The position numbers and the translations under genes are program-made. 64,000 nt of DNA from Balaenoptera acutorostrata (lineage: Eukaryota > Chordata > Mammalia > Artiodactyla > Balaenopteridae): contig NC_080081.1 in NCBI RefSeq assembly GCF_949987535.1, positions 36,000,428 through 36,064,427 on the forward strand, given 5' to 3'. Every line of letters starts with the position of its first letter. Positions within the stretch are counted from its first letter, which is position 1. Positions 12,047 to 24,021 of this stretch are shown one piece after another. The notes below the pieces were generated by a model that made no database searches, was not told the DNA's origin, and was given only the letters and a program-made list of their open reading frames with translations.

Positions 12047-12939
12047 CTAGAGAAGTTCCTTTAGCATTTGTTGTAAAGCTGGTTTGGTGGTGCTGAACTC
12101 TCTCAGCTTTTGCTTGTCTGTAAAGGTTTTAATTTCTCCATTAAATCTGAATGAGATCCTTGCTGGGTAGAGTAATCTTGGTTGTAGGTTTTTCTCCTTC
12201 ATCACTTTAAGTATATCCTGCCACTCCCTTCTGGCTTGCAGAGTTTCTGCTGAAAGATCAGCTGTTAACCTTATGGGGATTCCCTTGTGTGTTATTTTTT
12301 GTTTTTCCGTTGTCACTTTTAATATGTTTTCTTTATATTTAATTTTTGATAGTTTGATTAATATGTGCCTTGGCGTGTTCCTCCTTGGGTTTATCCTGTA
12401 TGGGACTCTCTGTGCTTCCTGGACTTGATTAACTATTTCCTTTCCCATATTAGGGAAGTTTTCAACTATAATCTCTTCAAATATTTTCTCAGACCCTTTC
12501 TTTTTCTCTTCTTCTTCTGGGACCCCTATAATTCGAATGTTGGTGCATTTAATGTTGTCCCAGAGGTCTCTGAGACTGTTCTCAGTTCTTTTCATTCTTT
12601 TTTCTTTATTCTGCTCTGCAGTAGTTATTTCCACCATTTTATCTTCCAAGTCACTTATCCGTTCTTCTGCCTCAGTTATTCTGCTATTGATCCCATCTAG
12701 AGTATTTTTAATTTCATTTTTTGTGTTTTTCATCGTCGCTTGGTTCCTCTTTAGTTCTTCTACGTCCTTGTTAAATGTTTCTTGCATTTTGTCTATTCTA
12801 TTTCCAAGATTTTGGATCATCCTTACTCTCATTATTCTGAATTCTTTTTCAGGTAGACTACCTATTTCCTCTCATTTGTTAGGTCTGGAGTGTTTTGACC
12901 CTGCTCCTTCATCTGCTGTGTGTTTTTCTGTCTTCTCAT
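12047..12939 (-). pseudogene. L1 ORF1 (RNA-binding chaperone), frameshifted
   Basis: ORF1p coats L1 RNA as a trimer. The natural start appears to be the ATG at 12939-12937 (codons beginning MRRQKN). That frame stops after about 25 codons because one base is missing in the GAAGAGGAAATAGG region near 12870. The remaining 261 codons (12832-12047) are open: a heptad-rich coiled coil at residues 1-92, an RRM-like domain starting NIRIIGVPE at 98-106, and a C-terminal domain ending in 'LLYPARISFRFNGEIKTF' and 'LREF'. Only this one lesion is obvious. The gap to ORF2 is about 58 nt, as in other L1s. Confidence 0.9.
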
Positions 12940-14820
12940 TTTGCTTATCTTACTGTGTTTGGGGTCTCCTTTTCACAGGCTGCAGGTTCGTAATTCCCGT
13001 TGTTTTTGGTATCTGTCCCCAGTGGCCAAAGTTGGTTCAGTGTGTTGTGTAGGCTTCCTGGTGGAGTGGACTAGTGCCTGTGTTCTGGTGAATGAGGCTG
13101 GATCTTGTCTTTCTGGTGGGCACATCCACGCCTGGTGGTGTGTTTTGGGGTGTCTTTGGCCTTATTATGATTTTAGGCAGCCTCTCTGCTAATGGATGGG
13201 GCTGTGTTCCTGTCTTGCTAGTTGTTTGGCCTAGGGTGTCCAGCACTGTAGCTTGCTGGTCGTTGAGTGAAGCTGGGTCTTAATGTTGAGATGGAGATCT
13301 CTGAGAGATTTTCACCGTTTGGTGTTACGTGGAGCTGAGAGGTCTCTTGTGGACCAGTGTCCTGAAGTTGGCTCTCCCACCTCAGAGGCACAGCCCTGAT
13401 GCCTGGCTGGAGCACCAAGAGCCTTTCATCCACACGGCTCAGAGTAAAAGGGAGAAAAAATAGAAAGAAAGAAAGAAAGAGGATAAAATAAAATAAAATA
13501 AAATAAAATAAAGCTATTATAAAGCAAAGCTATACAGACAAAATCTCACCCAGAAGCATACACATATACACTCAAAAAAAAAAGGAAAAGGGGAAAAATT
13601 AATATATCCTGCTCCTAAAGTCCACCTCCTGAATTTGGGATGATTTGTTGTCTGTTCAGATATTCAACAGATGCAGGCACATCAAGTTGTTTGTGGAGCT
13701 TTAATCCACTGCTTCTGAGGCTGCTGGGAGAGATTTCCCTTTCTCTTCTTTGTTCACACAGCTCCTGGTGTTCAGCTTTGGATTTGGACCCACCTCTGCG
13801 TGTAGGTCGCCTGAGGGCGTCTGTTCTTTGCTCACACATGACGGGGTTAAAGGAGCAGCTGCTTCGGGGGCTCTGGCTCACTCCGGTGGGAGGGAGGGAA
13901 GAATACGGATGTGGGGCAAGCCTGCGGTGGCAGAGGCCGGCGTGACGTTGCACCAGCCCGAGGTGTGCCACGCGTTCTCCCGGGGAAGTTGTCCCTGTAT
14001 CATGGGAGCCTGGCCGTGGCGGGCTGCACAGGCTCCCGGGAGGGGTGGTGTGGAGAGTGACCTGTGCTCGCACACAGGCTTCTTGGTGGCGGCAGCAGCA
14101 GCCTTTGCATCTCATGCCCGTTTCTGGGGTCCATGCTGATAGCCAAGGCTTGCACCCATCTCTGGAGCTCGTTTAGGCGGCACTCTGAATCCCCTCTCCT
14201 TCCACACCGTGAAACAAAGAGGCAAGAAAAAGTCTCTTCCCTGTTTGGCAGCTGCAGACTTTTTCCCGGACTCCCTCCCGGCTACCTGTGGTGCGCTAAC
14301 CCCTTCAGGCTGTGTTCACACCGCCAACCCCAGTCCTCTCCCTGCTATCCGACCAAAGCCCGAGCCTCAGCTCCCAGCCCCCGCCCACCCTGGCAGGTGA
14401 GCAGACAAGCCTCTCAGGCTGGTGAGTGCTGCTCGGCTCCGATCCTCTGTGCGGGAGTCTCTCTGCTTTGCCTTCCGCACCCCTGTTGCTGCACTCTCCT
14501 CTGTGGCTCCGAAGCTCCCCCCTCTGCCACCCGCAGTCTTCGCCCACGAAGGGGCTTCCTAGTGTGTGGAAACCTTTCCTCCTTCACGGCTCCCTCCCAC
14601 TGGTGCAGGTCCTGCCCCTATTCTTTTGTCTCTGTTATTTCTTTTTTCTTTTGCCCTGCCCACGTACATGGGGAGTTTCTTGCCTTTTGGGAGGTCTGAC
14701 ATCTTCTGCCAGCGTTCAGTGGGTGTTCTGTAGGAGCAGTTCCACGTGTAGATGTATTTCTAATGTATCTGTGGGAAGGAAGGTGATCTCCACGTCTTAC
14801 TCTTCCGACATCTTGCCCCG
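12940..14820 (-). promoter_or_regulatory. L1 5' UTR / internal promoter
   Basis: GC-richer than the rest of the window and with many CpG sites, it holds an A-rich simple-repeat patch (13440-13515, (aaata)n and (gaaa)n). In L1s this region carries the internal RNA polymerase II promoter. Its outer 1.3 kb is closely related to 270-1601. ORFs on both strands (for example a 211-codon frame at 14064) are chance frames in GC-rich leader. Confidence 0.8.
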
Positions 14821-14823
14821 AGT

Positions 14824-14833
14824 CGATAGGTCT
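14824..14833. repeat. Right TSD of full-length L1
   Basis: GATAGGTCTT, the partner of 7756-7765, directly beyond the L1 5' end. It fixes the 5' junction and confirms no 5' truncation. Confidence 0.75.
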
Positions 14834-15720
14834 TTATTTTTACTGCTAACTCTAGACATGCATTTTATCTGCTTGGTGTACATTTCTCCCTATATTTTTC
14901 ACTAGCATCATAAATTTAGCTTGGCCCAAATCCCTTTCTTAATACAATCGGTTCTTTCTCTTTACTTTACAATATCTGCAAATGGGACTATCTCTTAATA
15001 AATTGGCTAGATTCCTTTGGGTGATCTTTGATTCTTCAGGAATTTCTCTCTATCCAATTATTGTCAAATTGGTGTAGCATCTACCTCCACTACATCATCT
15101 ATGTATAATGCCTCCTTTCCTTTCTGATTTTTCTCTTACCAAGATTATTGCAGACCTTGTAAATAACTCCACATTTCTCCAACTCATCTGTGTAATGCTG
15201 TAGCTTATTAAACAGATCACTGCTTTTGTCACTCACTTAGTCAAAAAATTTCTAGCTGCATTGCATATAAATTCTCCCTTTCCCTATTTGGTCCCACTCA
15301 GGATATCATTTTAAACATTTTTTCCCTCAAGTTTCCTATATAATCAGCCAGGTAAACCACTTCTGTTGTTTCCTGCCATCAGACTTTTCCCAATGTGATA
15401 CTATGCACCAGGAATTCCAACCTGGTATCATTAACAACTGACTACATTTTATCTTTTCTCAATGAATTTCCTTTTGATTTCAAAGCTAAATAATGTTATC
15501 TCCCTCTCTGTCCCTCTCTCTCTCCTTTTTATATCCACTTGTATTCTTTAATGACACATTATTTTCCATTGATTTTTCTGCTGTTTATACCTCATGTGCC
15601 CCTACCATATTGTTAGCTCTTTGATAAAGACATCTTATCTATCTTTCTATGCAGCCCCCAGCACATTACCTTTCTCTCAGATGATATTTATAACAAGTTT
15701 ACTTAGTTTGTTGAGTTGAA
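14834..15720 (+). repeat. L2 LINE fragment, right of L1 insertion
   Basis: Contains stretches like 'gggtgatctttgattcttc', 'taccaagattattgcagacc', 'tttcctgccatcagac' and a 3' end with 'ttagctctttgataaagac...cccccagcacatta'. This follows the order of L2 consensus parts as I remember them (coding end, then 3' UTR). Old and diverged. The L1 at 7766-14823 probably landed inside it. Confidence 0.65.
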
Positions 15721-16099
15721 GGAAGTATTAAGCAGAAAAAAAATACTGCTAAATTTACCTTAACAATAAATAATATATTTACATTCATCTTTCAAAAGCA
15801 TTTTACCTTTCTCTAAATAAACATGATAATCCACCTATTCATTTATAGCATTCCATACAGATTTCAGAAGGACTGAAGGAGAAGTGACATAACTATTGAT
15901 GTCTTGACTTTCTTGCAAAATAATGAAAGTTTTATTATTCTGTCAATTATTTCCAAAGAATGACCATTCTTTCCTTGAACTGGTGTATGTGTACTCTAAC
16001 AATTCTAACACAACATAACACTAAATGGAACTAAATGACAGAATAAACTAATGTTAGAAAAAGACTGCATGTTGCTGTTGACCTGTACACTGGAGCTGG

Positions 16100-16101
<2 letters not shown>

Positions 16102-16145
<44 letters not shown>
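16102..16145. repeat. (CA)22 microsatellite
   Basis: Uninterrupted CA dinucleotides, 44 bp. Likely polymorphic. Confidence 0.97.
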
Positions 16146-16147
<2 letters not shown>

Positions 16148-18458
16148 TGCAAGAGCTGCAATTCACTTTCCACAATGTGATATTTACTTTGAGTATCACT
16201 TCACCAGTTGAGGGGGAAATTTTCTATAAGATAATATAAAAATATATAATATAAGAGCAGTTGCATATACATGATCAGCACAACTAAAAACAAAATAACT
16301 CACCCTTTAGACAGTCTTTTAAGAGTCTTATTAGTTTTCTTGATTCCTCCTATCAGCTTTATTTGGTTTTCATTAGTTTTGTAGCATGTATATTATTTAG
16401 GATTTCTCAGAACATAGGGTACTCAGGTATCTCCTGAGGATCTTGCGAATCTTCAGACTTCAACTCAGCAGATCTGGGAAAGAGGATGAACTTCTAGATT
16501 TTTAATGTGCTCTCAGTTAATGTCAATACTGCTGATGTGAGGACTGAACCTTCAAGAAGCCAGAAACTAAATAGATAAAAGAAATAAAAGGTTAGCTTAA
16601 GAAAATTTAAAAATACCCTAAATCTATCTTTTGAGGTAAGATGAAACTGGATAGAAGTTGAAGGGATAGACAGAAAATTATTGTGTATCATATTTTAGGA
16701 TAATTTAAGGTTTCTCTACTTTGAAAGAAAATACATTCTACTTTATAGAGTGATTTTTAACCCTGGCTATATATTATAATTATGTGGTGAACTCTGAGAA
16801 AACAATGTTGATTTCTGTTTTAGCGGTGATGAAGTAAACCATGTTATTAGGTGTAATTTTCATTCTAAGAAAATAGAATTTGGATAAAATATGAAGCAAT
16901 AGTTTTTAGTCATTGCACAATAGAAGCACAGTAGCATGATCCCCGAGGAAAGGAAAACAAATGAAAAGAGCCCTATAAATGCTCTAACTTCTGTCAGGGA
17001 GCACATTCGGATCCCAAGAGATCATAGAGTGATTTGCAGAGTTGAGGTCACAGAGATTAGCATTCAAACATCTAGGTGGTTGGAATTTCCCTGGAAGAGT
17101 TCTTAATATGACAAAAGCATATACAGAAAAGAACTCCAAAAATTTGCATTAAGAGGACAACTAATTTATTGCTATTGAATGGAGGAAATTGTAGAAAGGA
17201 GAAAGCTAAGCCTTACACACATTATTCAAAGGTAAACAGTAGAAGATTTAATAATAGTATTAAATGTTTGAAGGCAAGAGAGGGGAAAAGTCTAGGCAGT
17301 ATTTTAACTAAACCCTCGCCTTTTGTACAGATTCAATAGATCACCATTAAAGTTAAAGAAATAGAAATAAAATTGCTGTGGAATCTTTGTTTATTTAATA
17401 GTCTCATGAGAGCATATGTTAGTCCGTTCTACAGAAAACAATCAAAAAGGATAAGAAAGGAAAGTGCAATAAGTAACATCTCACTTGCAGATATATTTGA
17501 TTCCAGTTGGACTTTATTTACCATACAATAGGTAGAATACCCAAGGAATTTTTATTTAAAATAATTTACCGTATTTTAAGAGACATTATTGTTAATACAT
17601 TAAATATATTAAGCAAATTTTATTATCTAGATGCTGTAAGATATTCTTTTAAAAATAAGCATAATTTGCTCTATAAAATCAAAGTGCAATATTGGAAGTG
17701 CCTAACCCTGAAGGGCATCATATATAAAATGAGGATAATACACCTTTTTTTTATATAAGGGGATATAGGAATGATAGAGAAGTATGGTTGAAATTTTATT
17801 CTTCTAAAGTAAATGAAAGTGTTCCTATTTCTTTCTGATGTTATCACCCTTGGGTCTGTAGAGTAGATTACGTCACACTCTTTTTCATGTGCCTTTCACT
17901 TTTTAAAAAATTCCAGCACCTTATCACATGTTATACTGTCAGCAACCAAAACAAAACATATATTAAAAATCAACTGTGATCCGACACCTAAAACATAAAC
18001 ACATAAAAATTCTTGAATGGATCGGTTGCATTTTATATCACTTTAGATTTACATCCTACTTAAAGTGATGGTATATAATGGAGAAACATTCTCTGATCTT
18101 TTTCCCCTGAAGAAAAATATGTTGTCAATCAGCAGTTTGTCAAATTAGCTCTCATCTCACAAATGTTTGATAAACCAAGTGTTAGTGTTTCTTATGTTCA
18201 AGTAAGGAGGCGAAAAAGGCAAGTAAGAAAAACCATAGTTAAGTGAAAGAGAAAAACTTTTTGTGTATATCCTTCCTACAAAACTTCTTATTTTTAACTT
18301 TTGGTTACACAGTGAAAAAAATCATTCAGTTTCATTCTTTTAAATCAGATTATACAAAGTTTATTTTATTTTCACAATTTTGTAGTTTTCTGGTGATGAA
18401 TATAAAATTTAAAAACAACCTAACTCATTTTCAGAAATTTAATTCAAGTACTGTTTCT

Positions 18459-18502
18459 AGTGAAGGATGTGAGTTTTCTAGTGAAGGATGTGAGTTTTCC
18501 CA
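18459..18502. repeat. 21-bp tandem duplication
   Basis: The unit 'tagtgaaggatgtgagttt' plus 'tc' occurs twice in a row with a single end mismatch, so the copying is recent. Confidence 0.85.
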
Positions 18503-19989
18503 GTACTCTGCTCTGTCCTTCCATATGTCATATTTGATTTCATTTCTGTTTTCTATTTCCCTGACTGCTTTTATCAGTCCAATGCTTGATACAGGAGAAC
18601 AGCCCTGACATTTAAAGCAGAAGAGCTTGAATACCATGAACTTGACATTCAGAATTATATTTTCCAGCCAGAAATCCCCAACCCTAACATCTTTCTAAGG
18701 CTGAAACCATTTATTTAGAAAATCACAACATTTAGAAGCAACATTTATGTCTTTGATTCCATCCTGTTTTCAAACAGTGTGAGCTATCTAATACAATAGA
18801 AATACTGTATTTAGAGAATTATTTAAACACAAACTTATTGTGGTTCAGTGCAACATAATGTTCCTTTTCATTTATGTGTACTCAATACTTGCAAAGATAT
18901 TCCTATTTTTCCAGTCAATATAAAATAACTATATGCATATTTTAGATTCAATCATTTCTTTAGGGTTAGTGTTTAAGAATATGCACAGTTTGAATATTCA
19001 TTCAGTATTCTCAAAATTAAAAAAAAATTTGTTTGACAGCATTTGATCATATTAGATTACATAACTTGATTTTATGTGAAACAGTAAATGCTGTTATATT
19101 TTCTTTCACCCAATTATATTTGTCCGTGTGTACAACTCGGCCTGGTCTATTTGTCTTTCTATGAAGGTAGCAAGAACTTGAAAATAGAAAGCATCATTAG
19201 CTTTTGTCCTTAATACTACATTGCCTAGTGGAATGTTTTGCAGATAGTATGTGCTCATTTACAGCAGACCACATAGCCTCATCTGTACAAATCTATTCAT
19301 CTTCGAAGAAAAAAAGATTATTTAGGCATTTTAATAATTAACTTTCATTTCGTTCTGCATTAATACAATCTACGAATGCTAGTAAATTTCACTTTTTGAA
19401 TTTTAAATATTAACCCTTTTTGTTTTGCTATCACAAATATCTAACTTATTTTTTTTTTTACATTGATTTAAATTCTAGTAACTCAGGTAATTTATTTACC
19501 ATGCACAATTTTATTTTCCAATATTCTACTAAATCCAAAATGTTGCCACTAAAACTTATTACTTGTCACATGTACTTGAAGACATTCCACTATTTTACAG
19601 TTTTCATAAATTATAATTTATTTTATCATATATTCAATAGCTGTGTAATCTAAATTTTATTTTTTTCTTTAGTTTCAACTCTTTACATTATACACCATTG
19701 AACTTAACACTAAAACAGTTTTTTATTTCATAGTTTCCAGTAATGTCTATTTTGTTTCCTTCAGGACCACTACACTCACTATTTCAGCCATCTCCTGTAT
19801 ATATTAAAGCAGAAATATATTGAATAAGTATGGAGGATACTAGAGAGAGTATGACATTGTTTTTGTGAATTTTATGGGGAAGAACGTAATATAATGTCTA
19901 AAATTTTAATTAAAATATTCCTATAAAAGGAATTCATGTACTGCATTAATTCTGTTAGTAAATACTTATTCTTTCACGAAAGTATTCTC

Positions 19990-20075
19990 TGTATGTGTAT
20001 CGAGAACAGCTGCATTTAAATCCTGACCCTATAACTTGCAAAGTATATGACTTAGGGTAATTTATTCAAGCTCTC
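19990..20075 (+). repeat. MIR SINE, left half split by ERV
   Basis: 'tttaaatcctgaccct...acttgcaaag...gacttagggtaatttattcaagctctc' follows the MIR core order (caaatcctggctct, gtgacctt-gggcaa, cacttaacctctc). It stops exactly at the ERV boundary and resumes at 24022. Confidence 0.75.
20072..20075. repeat. ERV target-site duplication, left copy
   Basis: TCTC directly before the LTR end 'tgccaattg'; matching TCTC at 24022-24025 follows the other LTR. Confidence 0.75.
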
Positions 20076-20532
20076 TGCCAATTGAAATTAAAATGTGCAA
20101 CATGAGAGCTGTGAATTTCAGTTTTATTTAGGAACTTATTAGGACTATAGCCCTGGGTATAGCCTCTCAGCTCTGTGGAATTGCTCTGAAGAGGTTTGGG
20201 GTGGGGGGAGGTCAGTATATATGTGATTTTGGAGAAGGGGTATATGCAGGCAAGCATATATCTTGATAGAAGGTTACTGTGAGTCAAGAGGAATCCATTA
20301 ATGATTTTAGTGCTTCTCTAAGTATGGGAAGATGCAGTAATTGAGGTTCATAAAAAATTTCTTCTGAAAATATCTAACTATTAGAAGGCCTGTTCTGACA
20401 GTTTCCACCGAGCACAGAATCCATCATTCCTGATCTCCATCCTGAATTCCTTTCAGGGTGTGTTGAAGTTTAGCGACTGCAGGGGCTCAATCCTTGTAGC
20501 ACCAGATGGCGGGTAACATTCTTTACTTGGCA
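20076..20532 (-). repeat. 3' LTR of the ERV
   Basis: 457 bp, with terminal TG...CA. On the minus strand a TATATA box lies at 20222-20216 and an AATAAA poly(A) signal at 20128-20123, about 90 nt downstream, giving a plausible U3-R-U5 order. The partner LTR keeps the TATA box (23714-23708) but its poly(A) signal has mutated (AGATAAAA). Confidence 0.85.
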
Positions 20533-20794
20533 GCATTCCCTCATGGTCATAAATTCAACCGAAGTTTAGGAGGCATTTCGTGACCATTTTGTCCCATGGT
20601 ACTAGGAATCCTCACTCCTGTATCAGGCCCAGATTTTGTTAAGTCAATCAATGTGCTATTAGTAGACTAGACCCTGTTAATTGTAGCCAAATATCACTGG
20701 ACTACCTGTTTTACTAGTCTATTATGGTCCAGGAAAAGTTTCCTTTTTGTTGCTTCTTCCCATATCTAGAGTTACACTATTACAGTCATTGATC

Positions 20795-21503
20795 TCATAT
20801 AGAACTATATATTTGGCCAATCATTTTAAGTTGCCTAGTCATCACTATTTTTATTAGAGGCTCAGTCACGCATCTGGTAAGGTATGAAATCACAATCTTG
20901 TAAAATAAGCAGAATACAAGTAATATAAATAATAGGATTAATTGGGTCCTTACTAAGAACTTAAGCCAAGAACTTCCATTAGGTGTGACCCAGTATATTC
21001 CCAGGTCATCTGATTCAGTCTGTCCCACATGAATCACTATCTTAAAGGTAATGATATATTGACCTTTTTCATAAGACACCCAGCCCAATTTCCTAGTGTT
21101 ATTAAGCTGATTATCCTTAGTATGGTTTAAATGTTCCCAACATAAGGGAACTTTTAAACTTAAGTGAGTGTAGCCTGATGTTAACTTTATATATCCATCC
21201 ATAATTACATGAAGGTTCCTTCTAATAATGGGAGATTATGGCATTTGACAGAGATTTAGCTCACTGTTCTGACTGAGATTGAATAACCTTTAAAGAAAAT
21301 TTTTATTTATCACCATGGTCAGAACAAGTATAATTGTTTGGCCAAGTGAGGGGGACCCCATCTAGTAATAGTAATAGTGGCCCAAAGAGAACTATAATTT
21401 CTTTCTTCAGGAGTAAATTTCCTACAGGGTATCCAGTTAGAGCCTTGGAGAGGAGAAATACACCAAGGTAAACCAGAAGTACTAGATGTAGATAATTGAT
21501 CAT
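20795..21503 (-). pseudogene. Env-like membrane protein remnant of the ERV
   Basis: Two open stretches lie where env belongs, just upstream of the 3' LTR. The first (21503-21303, 66 codons) starts with a hydrophobic, signal-peptide-like run and has an N-glycosylation site (NYT). The second (21202-20795, 135 codons) has a 'GIYWV' patch at about 67-71, an N-x-S site, one strong membrane-spanning segment of about 20 hydrophobic residues, and a basic cytoplasmic end. A complete retroviral Env is around 500-650 residues, so most of the protein is missing. The subunit boundary, a furin site and a fusion peptide are not visible. The env call rests on position and topology, not on a confirmed family match. 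Confidence 0.45.
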
Positions 21504-23571
21504 AAACCCAATAATTAGATTAATTTAAAAACTGCATAGGAGTGTGCTCATGATAGAAAAAAAAGATTCATATGCAAAAGGCTAAGAAATTAAGAAAACA
21601 TGTATAATTATGCAGGTGAGTTTTGGCATCTTGTCTACTTCTGCTGTTGTATTCTCATCCTGGTGTGGACGTTGTTTCGTCTCTGTTTGAGCATTGTTTT
21701 AAGGTGAATTTGAGGTCAGCAGTCCTCTTTATAGACCAATGTAGTGCAGGGGCCCTTTCTCAGTGGGAAATATAGATGCAAGTGTTCTGTTCACGTACAG
21801 AACCTTTTTCTGAGTTTCTTTTCCACAACCTTCTATAACTTCCTATTTTACCTTCAGAGTTTTCCTTGCACACAAAAATGTTTTCCTAAGTAGTTTTAAT
21901 TTCATTTTTTATTAGAATTGTTAGCACTTAAAAACTTTAATTTCTAGTAAAAACTAAGAAGTAACCAATTGTACACTAGCAATCTATATATTGGCAAAAT
22001 TATAAATACTATTTATAATTACTGAAAACATGTGCTTTCTTACAGATAATGTCTCAGTGTTACACCAAACATATTTATTAACAGTTACAAATATCTTTAG
22101 TTTCCCTGTAAAAGGAAGCCTATATTCAGTAATTAATATTCCAGTATCTTATTTTATTTGGAAATGATCTAGTTTTATTCAATAACCATCCATCATTTAA
22201 CTTCATTTAGAACCCCAAAGTTTCAAGTTACCAAATACCTGGTATTTTTTAAGTGGATATTCCTAAGACATAATTATTCCTACAGAGTTTAACTAAAAAC
22301 TCTTACTACATTTAATTTACCTACAAAAATTTCATGATACCGAGGTTTTTTTTTTTTTCTGACAAATTTTTGTAACAGAAATAATAAGATCTTAATTGAC
22401 TTCTAGTAAACCTAGGTTTAATAAAAGTATTTACTAAATGTTGATGACTCTAAAGACATGTCTGTATTAATTAAATCAACAAACTAATTTTAATATCAAA
22501 TATTAATTTAATACTGAATATTACCCAGATCATATGAACCTGAAATTCATTTGGGTTAATTTTTTTATACTTCTAAGAATTTATATAAGTGCTTAATTTC
22601 CTTTAAGCCAATTAGAGTTTATTTACAAATTAATTTGGTAATACTGTCTGGAGGTAGAGGCATATCTATAACTTACACACAGACATACAGACAGACACAA
22701 ACAGAGATCTCATAATTTCATTTTCAATACTCAGTCATGAATCAGGTATTACAGTGTAAAATTCGCTAGTTTATAAATAACAGTTGGAATAAGTTGAGTT
22801 TACTTGCTTGAGTTTCAAAAGGCCTCTTTTCTCCCTTTTTATTTTTAATCTCGGGAATGGGAGATGGTCTAGATAAGAGTAAGAAAGATTTCCTGAGAGC
22901 CCTGGTAGAAAACTTGTATCTCAAACCACAGGAAGAGACGTGCAAGCTCCTCTTAGAAGGACTTGTTCCCTTAGGGTCAGAAATCTAGAAAGATGTTTTA
23001 TCAAGCTGGCTTTCTCTAACTGTGTGCACAAAAGCCAGCTTGGAATGTCAAAAGTGCCCCATCATGGACATTTTCAGAGTAAGATTTGCTTTAATTTCCA
23101 ATTAAGTAAGTACTTGTAAGTATAAGTTCCATATGTACATCAACTTGGCTGGGATGTTAATGGAGGTTGGCTTTCTGATACCCTTCCTTTAGCCTAATTG
23201 TGGAAAAACATTAGCCCAGCCTCCTACCTAATTACACAGTCCAGACTGCTTAGTATCTTTCAACTGAGAAAAGCCCAGTATCTTTCAACTGGTGGTGGGG
23301 GGTGGATTTCCCCCAGTGTCTTTCACCCAGCTTTCCCTAGGTACCTGTTATTCACTGCCAAATAAAACTCAGGATCATCAATCAATATTCAGGCAATCTG
23401 AGAACCAGGAGAGACTCACCTAAATTCACCTGGCCTCAGTGAGGAAGTAGATGGGAACAAGGGCCCCTTGATGGTACCAAGGGCCCCTTGATGGTACCAA
23501 GGCTCTGAATCCTCACAGAGTTCAGGTGAAGGAGAGAAGTCTGTTCTGGGTCCTTTCGTGGTCACCGAAAT
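21504..23571 (-). other. ERV internal region, no readable gag or pol
   Basis: No conserved protease, RT or integrase motif found in any frame; the sequence is A/T-rich in 21890-22800. Next to the 5' LTR the minus strand reads 'ATTTCGGTGACCACGAAAGG', resembling the leader start of class I ERVs; the tRNA primer type cannot be decided. A 20-bp tandem duplication lies at 23461-23500. Confidence 0.5.
23461..23500. repeat. 20-bp perfect tandem duplication
   Basis: GGGCCCCTTGATGGTACCAA twice in succession, in the ERV leader about 70-110 nt from the 5' LTR. Confidence 0.95.
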
Positions 23572-24021
23572 TGTTGACAAATAAAAACGCACAACATGAG
23601 AGCTGTAAGTTTCAGTTTTATCTGGGGATTCACTGATGACCATAGCCTGGGAGACAGCCTCTCAGATAGCTCTGAGGAACTGCTTCAAAGAGGTGGGGGA
23701 AGGTCAGTATATATGTGATTTGGGAGAAAAGGCATGTGCAGTCAAGCACACATCTTGGTAGAAGGTTACTGTTAGCCAAGAGGAACAGATATCTCTGTTA
23801 ATAAATTTAGTGCTTTTCTAAGTATGGGAAGATGCAAGAATTGGTGTTCATAAAATTTTTTCCTGACTGTCAGAAGACCTATTCTGCTAGTTTTCCCAGA
23901 GCACAGAGTGCATCATTCTGGATCTCCACACTGAATTCTTTTCAGGATGTGTTGAAGGTCAGAGACTGAAGTGGCTCAAGCCTTGTAGAACCAGATGGCC
24001 AGTGACATTCTTTAATTGACA
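23572..24021 (-). repeat. 5' LTR of the ERV
   Basis: 450 bp. On the minus strand it begins TGTCAATTAAAGAATG and ends in GTCAACA. It aligns end to end with 20076-20532 by eye, sharing 'acatgagagctgt', 'ggtcagtatatatgtgat', 'agaaggttactgt', 'ctaagtatgggaagatgca' and 'gatctcca'. Confidence 0.85.

Larger units (their letters stand above)
7766..14823 (-). mobile_element. Full-length L1 retrotransposon, defective
   Basis: About 7.06 kb reading right to left: 5' end at about 14819, 5' UTR of about 1.9 kb, ORF1 (12939-12047), a short spacer, ORF2 (11988-8171), a 3' UTR of about 0.4 kb, and an A-rich tail (poly(T) on the plus strand at 7766). A TSD of at least 10 bp (GATAG[A/G]TCTT) brackets it. Length and order match an intact mammalian L1, so insertion was full length. 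Both ORFs later acquired frameshifts and stops (see their entries). The start region on the minus strand reads GGGGCAAGATGTCGGAAGAG; the usual YY1-like CAAGATGGC has changed to CAAGATGTC. The promoter is therefore probably weakened and the element cannot supply its own proteins. Confidence 0.93.
15721..19985. other. Intergenic DNA, no gene seen
   Basis: A/T-rich, with no ORF that looks coding (the 121-codon frame at 18243 includes a 21-bp tandem duplication and no known motif). A possible MER5-like hAT fragment begins near 16747 ('tttttaaccctggctata') but is too short to call. A microsatellite and a tandem duplication are listed separately. Confidence 0.5.
20076..24021 (-). mobile_element. 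Endogenous retrovirus with two LTRs, internally deleted
   Basis: Two LTRs (20076-20532 and 23572-24021), by eye about 80% alike and in the same orientation, flank a 3.0-kb internal region. The insertion is bounded by an exact 4-bp TSD, TCTC, at 20072-20075 and 24022-24025; a 4-bp duplication is typical of class I (gamma-like) elements. Reading is right to left. The internal part is about a third of a complete provirus: I see no gag or pol motif, but an env-like end lies near the 3' LTR. It interrupts a MIR whose halves fit together across it. Low LTR similarity means the insertion is old. Confidence 0.85.

Noticed and set aside
12537..13052. 171-codon hydrophobic plus-strand ORF
   Set aside because: Antisense shadow of L1 ORF1; hydrophobicity arises from reading charged coiled-coil codons in reverse.
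14064..14699. 211-codon ORF, the longest outside L1 coding
   Set aside because: Antisense in the L1 5' UTR; its counterpart in the copy at 1-1601 is interrupted. No domain seen.
18243..18608. 121-codon ORF
   Set aside because: Low-complexity, A/T-driven, contains a recent 21-bp tandem copy, no motif.
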